64,000 nt of DNA, from contig NC_087066.1 in assembly GCF_963678635.1 (NCBI RefSeq), positions 35,157,152-35,221,151 on the forward strand. Direction: 5' to 3'. The notes under the pieces are model-generated. The model did not search any database. It was not told the DNA's origin and was given only the letters and a program-made list of their open reading frames with translations. Positions 10,475-22,479 of this stretch are shown one piece after another (position 1 is the stretch's first letter; each line of letters starts with the position of its first letter). The translations under genes were made by a program, and so were the position numbers. The stretch is from Symsagittifera roscoffensis (taxonomy: Eukaryota > Xenacoelomorpha > Acoela > Convolutidae).

Positions 10475-11540
10475 TGTTTGAAACTCTGAGTTTATCTCCT
10501 GTTTGGCTCACTCATAGCGTAAATTCAGATAAGGTACACCGTCTGTTCGTCACGCTATCTTATTTTCGGCCGGATAGATTTGTGCAACTTCTTAGTCTAA
10601 TACCAACTTTAACCTTACTCTTATATCTCCTAGTTTTATTAGATCTAGTGTATACTGGTATTTGCGAGGCTAGATATCATGAACTGTTCTGAGGAAGAGC
10701 ACTGCTTGCTAAATTAAACTTATTCTGTTCTGGATGAAACTATTTTTAGTCTCAGCCATACAAATTCTTTGAAGTGTTAGTTATGAATCTAGATTGACTA
10801 TTTCTAAGTATCTTACAGAGATATTCATCAGAAATTTATTAGTATAAAATAAATACTTGCTTTGAACTGGTCCACTGGATCAGCCGAAAATGGAGGCGTC
10901 AATGTAACACCAAAGACAATTCGGGTAGTCAGCGGTTCAAGTTCCTGACGAAACGACAAATCAGATCAAGATTTACGTTTTGACTCGTACTGGTTCATTG
11001 ATGAATTCGAGGCTTTAATTTGGCGAGGCACTAAAAACTACTAGATTTAATTTTCACATTTTTTTTAACTGGCTGACTTGACATGAAGCTATCAAGATTT
11101 TTAATTAACCTTTCTCATTGCTTTTTCAAAACCAGCTTACGTAAAACTCCTTTTTAAACACTTCTCAAGGTTCTTTTTCCTGTAAAATTTCTGTTAACTG
11201 ATTTGTTTGTTCTTAAAAGCATCTCAGGTAATTTGATTAGTTGATAAATGCTATCAATTTTTCGTAAGACACTTTTATCACAGTGGTCAGATCAGTAAAT
11301 TGAAAAAAAAATTCAGTTGTATTTTCAACCATTAATTGAATCCATCTTTCCTGGGCTGGGATAATACCTTTAATTTGAAAGGATCATGTATAAAAAGCGT
11401 AAGTGGTACAATTTATTTTACAAATCTGTGGCTTCATTTCTTTTATCACATATTCAAGTTGGTCAAAGTGGTGACGCATAATCTTGAATTGTCCTTAGAA
11501 CCATTTCGAAGTCAACTTCATTAATAATCAGTTCGCAACA
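10475..11540 (-). repeat. LTR-like repeat, copy 2 (1066 bp); candidate 3' LTR of the BEL/Pao body
   Basis: This is a near-duplicate of 9,365-10,431 with scattered substitutions, bounded by TGTTTGAAACTC and GTTCGCAACA. The hairpin seen in copy 1 is damaged here (GGATGAAACT against AGTCTCAGCC). It lies directly beyond the C-terminal end of the minus-strand integrase, where a 3' LTR belongs. No matching 5' LTR is visible above 16.7 kb, so the assignment to this element rests on position only. Confidence 0.55.
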
Positions 11541-11689
11541 AATCATGCCATTATGAAAAGTTTTTATCGCGTTTTGCTAGAGACAAATTCATGTCCGGTG
11601 TATCCTCGGGGCAGGGAAATTTTATTTAAAACCGAAGGGGAAAGGATTGGGGCCAGTTTTTTTTGTTGTAGTCCAATTAAAGTGGTCTT

Positions 11690-12450
11690 AAAGCTCCCTT
11701 TTTGAGGATACGAGGGCAAGTGTCACCGCTGGTTTCGTTAAAGTACCAAGGACTGTTTTCAGTTTAGACGAGGGCGCGATGCCATCCGAGCCGGTAAAAA
11801 CTTCTAGCAGTCGACCCAGTGGCCAGATGTCATGAAGTATCCACACGAAGTCATCTTTTTCAGGTGGTTCCTCGGGTTGCGTCCATTTAGTCCTTTTGAT
11901 GAGAGTCAGAGCTTACTGTTTAAGAAAACGCTTCCAGAAGATGTAAAGTCTATTTTTTATTGGACAGTTTACTAGTTTACTGGTAGATGGTTTGTAGAAG
12001 GCTGTTGCCGGAGCGTAGACAAATGAACGACCCATTAGCATGTGACTGGGTGTCAGTGGGAGGTTGTCGAGAAGGTCCCTACTGGCGAGCGTTAGCGGAC
12101 GTGAACTGAGGATTGCCTCAGTCTCGGCTACGATAGTAGAAAATAGATCTCTTGATAGTCGGTTAGAACCGAGATTTAGTCAAAATGCTCGTTTTATCAC
12201 TGAGATGAGTCGCTCTCACGCGTCGCCAAAGTGGGGGCTGACGGAAGATTTAGGCGCCATGCGATACTGTGGATTTGCAGCGTTTCAGTTAGAGTGGTTT
12301 CGTTGGAGTCAATTGATTCAGAGCGTAGTTGTTTACGAACGCCGACGAAGTAAGTAGCGTTGGCAGAGATAAAAAGCTTAGGTGTGCCTCTCCTAGCAAT
12401 GACGCGCCTAATTGCCTTAATGCAATTGCTCGTAGCAAGATTCTCTGTCG
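11690..12450 (-). pseudogene. BEL/Pao integrase, C-terminal part (broken)
   Basis: Reading the minus strand, 12,250-12,180 carries SPHFGDA-stop-ERLISVIKRAF, the counterpart of the APHFGG-WERL integrase core. At 12,055-12,000 comes LTPSHMLMGRSF. Around 11,940-11,890 is a FWKRF...RTKWTQPE phrase, and 11,870-11,705 encodes DDFVWILHDIWPLGRLLEVF followed by TGSDGIAPSSKL, the basic C-terminal domain of BEL integrases. In-frame stops (within FGDA-stop-ERL and FLKQ-stop-AL) make it non-functional. Integrase inserts the reverse-transcribed DNA copy into the host chromosome; this copy cannot. Confidence 0.75.
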
Positions 12451-12780
12451 ATTCCAGGTGAACCGCGCCAGTAGAGAGGCATGTGGAGAGGCAAATTTAG
12501 CTTTTTTCAGTGTTATCTTTTGTTGCGATGTATAGTGGCCCTATGTTACCAATTCCTGTTTTTCTGAGCGGAAGCAGATCGACAGACGGATCGTCGAAAC
12601 GAGTTGGAGGCAAGTTCGCCTTGAATGGATCTAACCCTCTGCTTTGGAATCTTCTGCAGATAAAACAATTACGTTTTATCTGTCTGATTGCTTTTTGGAT
12701 CCCATTGATGACAAAACTTTGTTACAGGTAATTGCGAACGTACTCAGTGCCGTGATGCATGCGCTCTCGAATGAGCGCTC

Positions 12781-13143
12781 TCAATCATCATGCGCACAAT
12801 AGGTTACTTTGAGCTTAGAAATTTTGGATGCTGGGATGAATTTACCAGAGATATGTTTCCATTGTTCGGCGTTGCATAAAATAAAAATTTCACCAAATAT
12901 TTTTGCGCAATAACTTTTCAGGTTTCCGAGTGATGCAACCCAGGACAAAACAGTGATGCTAACTGTCCAAAGTTGAGTGGAGTGGAGCTTCATTGACATT
13001 TCATCAGTAGTGAACATGCACAGCCGTGCGCCCATAAGGGCGGCTTGTAATTCCAGTTTCGGAGTGCTCTCTTGGATCAGTGGTGCTGCCTCTGCTCTGC
13101 CAGTCAAAGAAGTAGAGTGTATGCCAGCGTGAAGAAGATACAC
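12781..13143 (-). pseudogene. BEL/Pao RNase H-like region (broken)
   Basis: This is a 120-codon minus-strand frame. The stretch TPKLELQAALMGARL corresponds to the conserved IPRLELLAAL-GARL block that opens the RNase H region of BEL/Pao polymerases. The stretch WTVSITVLSWVAS matches the WTDSTVVLHWI block with the catalytic Asp changed to Val. NAEQWKHISGKFIPA matches the N..NWRHVPGKENPAD end. The loss of the Asp, and the frame changes either side, argue for an inactive copy. Confidence 0.8.
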
Positions 13144-13289
13144 TTAGTCATTGCGTCTTGTGACGCGTCGCAGAAAACCTGAAGCTGTATATCAATAAGT
13201 GACAGCTGCGCTCCAAGTCAGCGCGGCAGCCTCACAGGGAGAACTTGTTCGCATTGATTGACACAATTGTCAATTATCAGACACAATTG

Positions 13290-14200
13290 TCAATTGTCGA
13301 AATCACTGGGCACGTTTTCGTCCAAGGTAATAACAGACTTACACAGGTTTTGGAAAAAATATCTCAATTTTTTGACAAACGTTGCTAGGATACCTAGTGG
13401 GTCAAAAACCCTTGCTTCTGTAAAGAGGACTGGTCGGAGTGAAGATGTTGTAGTATTAGTTACCTTGAGTTTTGGTTGCACGAATATCGTATCGTCAGTT
13501 GTGTCCCAAATGACGCTCAGGACCCGATGCACTGTCGCAATAGTAGCATTTTTGCCTCCATCAATTCAGTAGATAGCGTCATTAGTGTTAGATACGAAAG
13601 TAGGGAGGGTTTTAGTTGCGTAATAGATTCTCTAGCCTCGTGTGTCGTGCTGAGCGAGTGAAGAAAGTCGTCCATATAAAAGTTTTTTTGAAGCATTTGA
13701 GCAAAATTGGGCTTTGTCACGCAGTAATAGGCAGCTGTTCGATGAAGCGCAAAAACGGCAATGGATCGTCAGAATTGTGCACCAAAAAAAAATCGCGTGT
13801 TTTGCTAATGCTTGATACCGTTTTTGGTTAGCCAAAGGAAGCAAACCGTATATTGATCTTCATACTTGATACTATTTGTATGAACAGGCCTTCAATATCC
13901 GCCAATAGGGCTACAGGTTTTTCCCGAAATCCAAGTAGAAGGCTAAACATGTTGTTCAGGACATCGGTTCAAGCTTCGAGACAAGAGCTCAACGAGACGC
14001 CTTGTTATGTTGAGGCAGCGTTGGCCACTCTGTGTACCTTCCCGGATTTTTTGGATTACTCACAGGGTGATGTTGGAGGAACCAGAGTAATTCCGGCTGT
14101 GGGTACTGGAAAAAAGAACAGTTTTGACATAGTTAATTTCCAGGTCAGTGGAAAGCGATTTCTCATAAAGATGCAAATTTTGTAGTGATTGCATTTGAGC
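13290..14200 (-). pseudogene. BEL/Pao reverse transcriptase (broken)
   Basis: On the minus strand, PVALLADIEGLFIQIV (about 13,920-13,870) is the first catalytic Asp motif. The YMDD box within FYMDDFLHSL lies at about 13,680-13,650, and 13,530-13,290 encodes RVLSVIWD...FDPLGILATF, the connection after the palm domain. The YMDD box itself is intact, but the motifs are in different frames with stops between, so no enzyme can be made. Long plus-strand frames across this stretch are shadows. Confidence 0.8.
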
Positions 14201-14849
14201 TTTAGCTACTCAATAGTTGTTTGGCATTTCACTCCGCTTTTCCAGAGCAAAATTATTTTGTTGCGATCTCCGTCGTCCTCAAGGACTTCTTCCATAAATC
14301 TTAGTTGCAGTTTGCTTTCATCAGAGTCTGTAGCTTTGTTATCTTTGGGGATGCCTTTCTACCACCTTTAAAAAAATTTCGACTATTTCAGTGAGAGTAG
14401 CGTCTTCTTAATTGTTTAAGTCAATGAAGTTTGTTGAATGTGAAATTGATCCGGAACTGTTAGATTTCTGGTTGAGTGGGCCTGTGATCGTCCAACCTAT
14501 AAGTTTTTGGCAGCATAGGTGGTGCATGCGATATAAATTTCCTGACATCGTGCTCCGCAGTATTCCAGAAACCAATCCAATTTTACAATGTTTTGTCGCC
14601 TAGATCAGGAAAGTTGACGGTGATTGTAGAGTGAGCACGTTTTGCTAAGGTTGTTTGTTCGATGGCGTCAAAACTCAGAACTTCAACTGAGTCGATTGAC
14701 TGTAGAGTGAAAGTACGCTTAGTAGCCCGATACTTAGCCAAACCAGAGAGCAAAACACTTTGTCCTCACTGTAAGTACCTCGTAAGCTAGGCTGTAGTTG
14801 TTGGCTTGGCTTACACTGATGTGTTTCAGCTGTTTTGCTCAGGATGTAT

Positions 14850-16620
14850 GAGCAGATGCTGCAGTTGTCGAGTATGGCGTAGCAATCTAGTGTGATGCCG
14901 TTGTTAAAAAAGTTACTGACATGAATTGTAACTGATTTCTGATGTTCTTCATGTTTTTGATTAGATTCTTAGCTTGTTTTGAGTACTTGCTTAATCTAGT
15001 GCCAAGCTGCATGTTGATTGCTTTTTGGTTGTGCGTTTGAAACGGCTTTTTGCCGATGTTTAGGGTTGAATGGTGTTTCCATCCGCAGCTGTTGATGAAA
15101 CATCGCTTAGCCGATGTGCATTCACTAAGTCTGCGTTGGCCTAAGCTGTTAAAGCACAGTTTCACCAGCTCTGGCGTTGATCTGCGGGAAGTTTACAAAA
15201 GTCTGGACTTTTTTTCAAAATATTTGGCTTGGTTATCTATTGGAAATGTTAAACTTGTTGCTCTTGTCGATACACCTGAAAATCTGTCGTCGTTTTGCAT
15301 TGGTTGGGTCGGCTGTCGAAATGTTGTTGTTTTGTAGGTTGGCAATTTTGTCCCGCTTGGTTCGAAGTGAATGGTTCTATGTCCAGGATCTCGAATGCTC
15401 GCGAGCAAATATTCAGGTACTGCGTCAAGTCTATGAGTGTAGCGTAATCGAGTTCGTGCAGCACGCAGTGTTCTTACCACTTCATTGTAGGCTTACTGGG
15501 AGATTTGAGCGAGCAAGTCGGGTAAAGTTACTGGAATATCGATCAGTTACTGGAATTTCGATTAGTATCCTTAGGAGAGCAGCGAATCTGATAGACCCCT
15601 GTGGTTGTTCTGAAAAAATTTTGTCAAGTTTTTTGGGTTCACCGTTGAACGCTGACACCACATATTTGGGGTTACTGTATCTACGCACTAATTCAAGTAT
15701 TGCCTGTTCGTACTGAATAAATTAGTTCCGTAGCTCTCTATTAAGGATTTAGCACTATCAGTGCATAGTCACTGTCAGTAAGTATATTTTAGCAACCGGG
15801 CTTAGACGTTGGTTGTTGCCTATAGCATTCTAAAAGAGTTCGAACCAAATGTTCCACTCAAGTGGGTTGCCGTCAAAGTTCTGTAATTTTCTTATCTGGT
15901 AACTTGAATCCTTCAAACTGTAGTTGATGCCAGTCGTCGGATGATCGGTAATGTGGTTGCTGACTTGTCTTTGTTTATTGCCGAAAAGACTGTTGTGTTG
16001 TTTGTCGTGTGATTGCGAGTTAGTCCTATGGTGGTCGTTGAAGTAGTTGACAACGAACTGTTTAGATGTAGTAACAGGACTAATTGCAATTGAAGTTGTT
16101 AGCAGGTCATATTGGTTATTGCCAGTTGACATCTGGGCTTCGTGTGTTGGGGGTTATCGTTCCAAATGAGATTTTTTTGGAAACTGTTAGAGGCGAGAAA
16201 CTGTATCGCAGAGGAGCGGGAAAGTTGAAAGTACCCAGGTTTGCAGTAGTTGAGACTGATCTGGAATCAGTTGTAGTGGTAGCGGTGACACCGTTGATTG
16301 TCTAATCTATAGCTGTTTGTTACTGGTAGAGGCGAGAAACTGTATCGTAGAGGAGCGCGAAAGTTGAAAGTACCCAGGTTTGCAGTAGTTGAGACTGATC
16401 TGGAATCAGTTGTAGAGGTAGCGATGACACCGTTGATTGTCTGTTCTATAGCTCTGTTTGTTCCTGGTTAAGGTGGGAAACTGTAGCGTTGAGGAGCGTC
16501 TAAGTCGAAAGTACTGCTTTGTATTCTGGGTGGGTTCTTTGATTTGTGGAAACTGAACCATCGTTTGTTGAAACCTTTTCGTACTTTTTATCATTGATTA
16601 GCAGGTTGCACTTTCGTTTT
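14850..16620 (-). pseudogene. BEL/Pao gag (broken), with zinc knuckle and N-terminal repeat
   Basis: At 15,890-15,830 (minus strand) is KLQNFDGNPLEWNIWFELF, the conserved start of the BEL Gag capsid-like region. At 15,165-15,060 is LCFNSLGQRRLSEC...CGWKHH, a CCHC-type zinc knuckle in which one Cys is Ser and one His is Arg. The part before the capsid region (16,190-16,520) encodes a tandem peptide repeat. Gag packages element RNA; several stops and frameshifts disable this copy. Confidence 0.75.
16187..16525. repeat. tandem repeat of about 140 bp inside gag, two and a half copies
   Basis: The phrase AGGCGAGAAACTGTATCG recurs at 16,191 and 16,330, and a diverged version at 16,471, so the steps are 139 and 141 bp. 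The first two copies are nearly identical for about 120 bases, including CCCAGGTTTGCAGTAGTTGA. On the minus strand each copy reads as a Ser/Thr-rich peptide. Because 139 is not a multiple of three, the copies are not all in one frame. Confidence 0.85.
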
Positions 16621-16660
16621 CGTGGCGTTGATGCAGTGTCGAGGCAGTCTTGTGTTTCTT

Positions 16661-18490
16661 GAGTGGAAAAACGCGGCTAATTCGTCTGCGGGTTTATCGA
16701 GCAGATCGAAACAAGTGTTTACCTCCCCGAAACTAAGTTTAAAGTACTCGATTTACTTGAGTTAGCTGTTTGCTTCGTTACCTCTTCATCAAGCTCCTCC
16801 AAAGTGCTCTGACGGCGTCGCCATTGGTTAAGTAGTGGTTGTAAGGGTGGCTTCGTTGCATCCATCAAAGAAAGTAGTTTACGGAGTGGTTGTTCACGCG
16901 ACAGTTTGCTTGATAAATTTACGAGCTCGGATGGCAGCGTTCGCTAAGTATTTTCGTTAATGAAGCTTTGTGAGCTTTCTGATGAGTTTTACTATTATTT
17001 AAGCTTAATTCTTTTTTTGATGTCAACCAACCGTAGGGTTGACTCGATGGTTCAGTTATAAAGTGAGCTAGAGCTCACGCAGATATGAGCTCTTTGAATT
17101 ATGCTTAAAGACTAGGCGGTGAAACTTTTCCTAATTTTTCTGCGTTCAAATTAGTTAGAAAACTTTGAAACTTTCAAAATTTTTCGTAAACACTTTCGTA
17201 GATGTGGTTAGTAAAACCCTTTGGTTGTGAGTTAAAGAAAACGTTTCGGAAAAAATTGGGCTCATGAAATTTTGAAGCAGAAAATTCTGGGCTAGAAAGT
17301 TTTGGCTATCGGGTTTTGACTATCAGTATTTTTTTGTATAAGTGGAGACCTTTCTTATTTTTTTGGTTAGGTACTACCTGAGTACCCCAAGGATTAACAA
17401 TAAAGTGACCAATTACACATTTTCACATCTGAGGTTGGAGATTTCTCAATTTTTTGGTAAGAAAAACTGCACAAAAAATAAGCTTAATTGTTTAAATTTT
17501 AGCACAATGTGGGTTTTGTTATAGCACGAATAAGAATAAAACTTTCAAAATCAACTAAAGGCTTAAAATTTTGGTAGCACGACCATGAACTTTTAGGTTT
17601 AAGCACGGAAAGTGTGTTTGAACTGAAAAAATTGTTTTCGAAATGGATCTCGCCTGAGTTTTTGAAGTTGACTTTGATAAGCTTGGGGGACCACTTCGAT
17701 CATTGAAGGTTTTTTTAGTAATCAATGCATTTGAAATGTTGTTTTCGAAGATGTTCACGCAAAAAGAAGAATTTTTGTAATTGATTAATATCAATAAGTG
17801 TTCATTTAATTGCTTAACACTGGATTTTTTAAAAAAATTTTGAAAACTTGGAAGGAGAAGAACCGTTGTACTCAAAAAAATTTCTGTAAGAGAAAATTTA
17901 ATTCTAAAAGAATATTATAACTTGTGAACAATTGATTACATTCAAGAGGAAATCAGAATTAACCGATGAACCAAAAATTATTTGACCCAAAGTGATCGTG
18001 TTCTCAGCAAAAGTTTACAAAGTGATCAGGGCTGTTCCTTTTGGCTTCTGTTGAAGTTTACCATGTGTTGCTTGTAGCAATGGCAAAAAAGCCATCTTTT
18101 TAAATTGTTTGCAATAGTTTATCAACCTACTCTCTTTTTTGAGCACTTCTTTCTGATTGAAGTTTTAAATTCTTTGATTTTTCTAATGCTCCGAGCTCAA
18201 AACTAAAATTTAGTTCGTTGGTTATCATTGCGGTATAAAGCAGCATGCAGACAAACATGACTGCTCGCAAAACCCTGATTGCTGTATCTTAACTGGTCTC
18301 GAATAGTTTTGTTACATAAATTTTAAAACATAATTTCTTTACGGCCAATCTCAATTTTTTTGTGATAAAGTTTGATAGTCTACGGAATCCATATGGCCAA
18401 CATAGTTGGCCTTAGTTCAATTTGGAATAGTTATAAAAGCTGGATAAATCGCTATGCCTAATATTTTGCGCGTCTAAGTTTTTATATATC
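16661..18490. other. non-coding tract right of the BEL/Pao body
   Basis: The first part (to about 17.3 kb) has the G-rich texture of the BEL element and may be its decayed 5' leader. I cannot find a copy of the 1.07 kb LTR-like repeat here. The remainder is AT-rich with no supported gene; minus-strand 17,555-17,875 gives 106 codons of low-complexity sequence without a motif. Confidence 0.35.
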
Positions 18491-18495
18491 AGAAA

Positions 18496-19400
18496 CAAGA
18501 CTGCTCGTATCAGGGCTAAGCCCTGAATGTTCCGACTGCCTTTTAAGGTTTATGGAGCAGTAATAACCTTAAGAAATTCAATGAAATAAAACAAAATGAA
18601 AAAAAATTTTCTAAAATTTGAAAATTTTTATGAAAATCATCCCCCCACACGCCATATAAAGTACAAAAAGATAGAATTCGTTCCTTGTAACAAATCAATT
18701 ATGGCAAATAAGCTTCGTTCAACCAATTTGGAACGATTTCTAAGACGGATTAAATCTCCGCTTACGCGTTAATAGCGCGAATTATATATCGCGCGTTAAT
18801 TGTCCCAAATTGGTCAAAATGGCCAAAATGGCAATCTTTAAACCCTCATAACTTTACGAAAAATAATCACAGCTGAAATATCTTTTCAAATTTGAGCTCA
18901 GGACAACAATACCTTTCGAATGATAAAAAAAATCCGTCAAAAATGGCTAGTTAAAAAGTCGAAATTTGTCTGAAGAAAAAAAAACCCACCCCGGGCACAA
19001 ATATTCCGTATCGAAAGTCGGAACAACAATACTGCTCGTAACAGGGCAAATTTTCGAATGTTTAATCTGCGTTTCAAGGTCTTTGGAGCAGTAATAACTT
19101 GGAAAAATAAAATGTAATAAAAGAAAAGATTTTTTTTAAATTGATGTTTTTTGTGAAAACCATTCCCCACACGTCAAATGCAGTACAAAGTTATGCATTT
19201 CGCTCCTAGTAACCAACCAATCATACGAAAAAACTTCCTTCAAACAATTTGGAACAATTTCTAAGACGTCAAATTGTCTGAATAAAATTTCTAATATATG
19301 ATAATGTATGATTTCTAATTTGTCTGAATAAAAAACCACCGGAGCACAAATATTGTTACTTTCGTTACGAAAGTCGAAAATTTTTTTTTCTTTCGCAGTA
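18496..19400 (+). repeat. R1 dispersed repeat, two tandem copies
   Basis: Copy one (18,496-19,027) is among the best preserved. It has the hairpin CAGGGCTAAGCCCTG near its start, a GGAGCAGTAATAACC landmark, CTCCGCTTACGCGTTAATAG with a GCGCGAATTATATATCGCGC stem, TTTGAGCTCAGGACAACAA, and the end CGAAAGTCGGAACAACAA. Copy two starts immediately (ACTGCTCGTAACAGGGC) and is shortened to about 370 bases. The junction is the same as in the 4.4, 39.1 and 39.6 kb arrays. Confidence 0.75.
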
Positions 19401-19499
19401 AAGCGTGTGCAAAACACCGGCGCGGCGTTTTGATTGTTTAAAAGTTGGACCAGTTAGTACAAAACCAGTTAGTACGGACCAGTTTCCGGTTTTTCGATA

Positions 19500-19860
19500 A
19501 ATAAAATTGAAAAATTTGACAACCTTTTTTTAGGTCAATGAATTGACAAGCAATGAGTTTCTGAGCTCTTCGAAAACATTATAAGGACCCTGTTTTGTCA
19601 AATTTTTGAAAAAACAGGCTAAAATGATTTGAGCATTTTTAAAAATACATTTGATCAAAAAAATTGCGTTTGTTCGGCGCGCGCTCACTACTCAAGTTTA
19701 GTTATATTGACGCCGAAGCCGCCTTTAAAAATTTTTGGCGTTTGCTAGCCAAAAATGGATCTCTAATAGTATACCTAAGGGTAGGATTTGGAAAAAATTG
19801 GCAACCAGATATGAGGGGTTGGGGCGGTGTTTTCGAGCAATTTTTGAATTTTCACTTTTT
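19500..19860 (+). mobile_element. hAT-like miniature element, eroded
   Basis: The segment shares the ordered phrases of the complete copy at 47.18 kb: TTTTTTTAGGTCAATGAATT, GAGCTCTTCGAAAACATTAT, AAGGACCCTGTTTTG, GGCGCGCGCTCACTACTCAA and AGTTATATTGACGCCGAAGC. Both terminal repeats are missing or unrecognisable. A 115-codon frame over it is an accident of the repeat, since the same stretch is closed in other copies. Confidence 0.6.
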
Positions 19861-20138
19861 GCACCTAGTTGACCATTTAAGGGCCGTCGGAATATTCACG
19901 GCTTGGCCCTGTTACACCAGTAGTTTTTTCAGTTTTAGTCCAGCTACTTTAAATCTAATAGGCAAGCAACCGAGCCAATTAGCTTGCCTCAAGACAGTTT
20001 GGAATGATTAAATTATTCCACTCAAACAAATTGCGATTTGAAATTATAAATTTTAGTTATTTGCATGGTAATTTAGCTATACCATGTGCGCGAGCTCATC
20101 CTATATGGGCGTGACAATCTATTCATTCCAAATGTGAA

Positions 20139-20545
20139 CAAAACAACTGGTTAACAGGACAAAACGCCGAATGTTTCGATTGCATTTTAACTGTTCTCGA
20201 AAAAACTTTAGAAGAAAATTAATTTAACATTGCTACTAGCAACATCAAAAATTAGATAGCCTTAATTAACTTTGATTTAAATTTGAGAGACCGAAATTAA
20301 TAAAATGCGCAAAACATTCAGATAAAATCTTCATAGCGCACATACATTAGTCCAGAATGTGGTCAAGTTGGCATTTTTCAAGCCCCTGAACTTTACAAAA
20401 TGAGGTCTCAAGCAGTATAAGTCTTACAATTGAGCCCAAAGATTCAATATTTTTATGGAATCATAAATATTCATGGTTGAAAATTATTATTAAGACGCCG
20501 AAGTTGGTCTGAAAAAACAGCCCAAACCAGAAATATTTTTGAAAA
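20139..20545 (+). repeat. R1 dispersed repeat, diverged copy
   Basis: It starts with ACAGGACAAAACGCCGAATG (the counterpart of CAGGGCAAAGCCCTGAATG) and ends with GTTGGTCTGAAAAAACAGCC and CAGAAATATTTT, in the order seen in the better copies. The GC-rich core is largely lost. Confidence 0.45.
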
Positions 20546-22470
20546 TAGAAATGAAATTATTTAGGAAAATATCATCTCTATTGAATGCAATTCACGTGAC
20601 TTAATAAACACTCAAACATTTTGTAATTCTCCTCATGCATCCTCTAGATAACCCGATTTTACGCTTTAACTATAGATATAAGTAAAAAAAATCAAATGGC
20701 CAAATAGTATGGTTCATCAATTATATCTAACTCAAACTAGCGAAAATGATAAAAATTGTTCAAAATTAACCCAATACAACAAAAAACACTGACCTCTTTT
20801 ATTCTAACTGAACTCGCACAAAAAATATTGAGTCATCTTATGCTCTCTTTTTGTTATATGTTTCAGAAACTCAAACGTCCTTTTGAAAGTGTCTAATGAA
20901 AACATTTCTAATGGGCATATTTGCGAAGGAACTAGGAAAATTTACGTACCCGAAGTTGTTTTTTGTCTTTTTGGTGGAAAACAGTTGGATTAACCAGTTT
21001 TATTGCATGGCTCTTGATGTCATAAAAAGCCCATAAAATAGCACATCAATTCAAACGCCTCAAACTGTGAGGGCAAATTGAAAATGCTAACAACAAAGGG
21101 GATGAAGCGACAGACGCAAAAAGAAGAACGATATCAGTAAAAAAGGTAGCAAATTGCAAATTGGGATGCACTCCTACACGATTCAGGTCATACTTGACCA
21201 CTTTGATGACACCTGGTGTGGGAAATGAAGAGATTCAAAAATACGAACATCAATCAAAACTTCAAACCACCAATATGCTGCTACCAATTTTGGATTAACT
21301 TTTCATTTGTTCCAGTGGTGCTACGTGGCTATCCTCAATAAAAATGAAACATGCAAGATCAAACTTACGTTTTGAGAAGTGTTGTTTGCTGATTTGACTT
21401 TTCTGTTGGAAGATATAACTGGCAGTTATAATGTTAAACAAATATAACTGGGAATGAAAAGCGGAATCGGCGGTGTGAAGATGACAAGAAAGCTGACTAG
21501 GATTACGAACAAGGAAAAGACCATAAATGATAAGGAAAGGTTATTAGAAGCGTGTACATTCAATCATCCGCGACAAGCCATCGGCGCAATACTGTGGATT
21601 TGGATGCTGAGCTTTAGACTTTGGGACTCCTGTTTTGTTCAAAGCTCTTCTCAGTTTAGACCCGGGATTTGGTTGTTGATCCTATAAACAAAGCAAATAT
21701 TAGGACCGATTTTTAGCTGAAACTTCTGATTTAATCAATCGTATTTTTGTATAACATTCTGTAGGTTAGCATGCATTGTTCTGGAGCGTTTTAGCTTCAG
21801 GACATTGTTAACGTCAAAGGACATCGCCAACCACCAAATTTTGCTTAAAAAACCACCCGAGCCCCTCAAACCGCCTGGAAACCCCTAAAATGTTACTGGA
21901 AAAGGCTTTCAGCATATCGCTTTTGTTGATTTAGTTTTAGATTTTTTTGTGTTTTTTTTTTCTAGATATCGAGCAGCTTCTAAGCATATTATCTAAATAT
22001 CTAGTCTCCAGACTGCAGATGCAAACTATGATTTTTAAAATCATTGTAGATGTAAAAGTTATGTTGTGAATCGGTGCGAAGCAAGGAGTGAAAATGAAAA
22101 ATTATATTGAGATTGATGCATGAAGTTTTTGTCTTACAGCTAGGCCATAATCATAGTAGCTGTCAGCGGGGAAAGTGGCCATACAATCTAGATCTTTCTC
22201 AATGATATACATGTGATATCGCTTTATATCTTATAGTTTACAAGATATCTTCTATCGTTAACAAGATCCCATATTTAGTAGTTTTTAATCGAAAAGCAAT
22301 CGATACATGATGAGTCGTTTTCATTGATTAATATCTTAAAGCGCAATCATAATTGAAGCATTTCGACAGTTGGACAAACATGATCCAATGATAGACAAAC
22401 AATAAAAAATGCAAAATCAGATCAGACTTCTGAAAAGTTTTGGGTGAGTTAAAATACTTTCTCTCTCTCA
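20546..22470. other. non-coding AT-rich tract
   Basis: I see no gene, RNA gene or recognisable repeat. A 77-codon plus-strand frame at 21,454-21,687 has no motif and no flanking splice logic. Confidence 0.4.
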
Positions 22471-22479
22471 AACTAAAAT

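Larger units (their letters stand above)
11541..16660 (-). mobile_element. BEL/Pao LTR retrotransposon body, inactive
   Basis: On the minus strand the order is gag (about 16.6-14.85 kb) then pol with reverse transcriptase, RNase H and integrase (about 14.85-11.69 kb), as in BEL/Pao elements. The diagnostic pieces are a Gag capsid phrase (NFDGNPLEW), a zinc knuckle, a YMDD catalytic box, an RNase H tail with WKHISGK, and an integrase tail with WPLGR...GSDG. Every domain is split by stops and frame changes. The base composition is much richer in G than the flanks. A 5' LTR is not found. Confidence 0.8.

Noticed and set aside
12064-12357. 97-codon plus-strand frame rich in Arg and Ser
   Set aside because: It is antisense to the integrase core and tail motifs read on the minus strand.
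15177-15716. Longest plus-strand frame of its region (179 codons)
   Set aside because: It is the antisense shadow of the BEL/Pao gag, whose zinc knuckle and capsid motifs are on the minus strand.
19664-20011. 115-codon plus-strand frame
   Set aside because: It reads through a hAT-like element, and the same stretch is closed in other copies.
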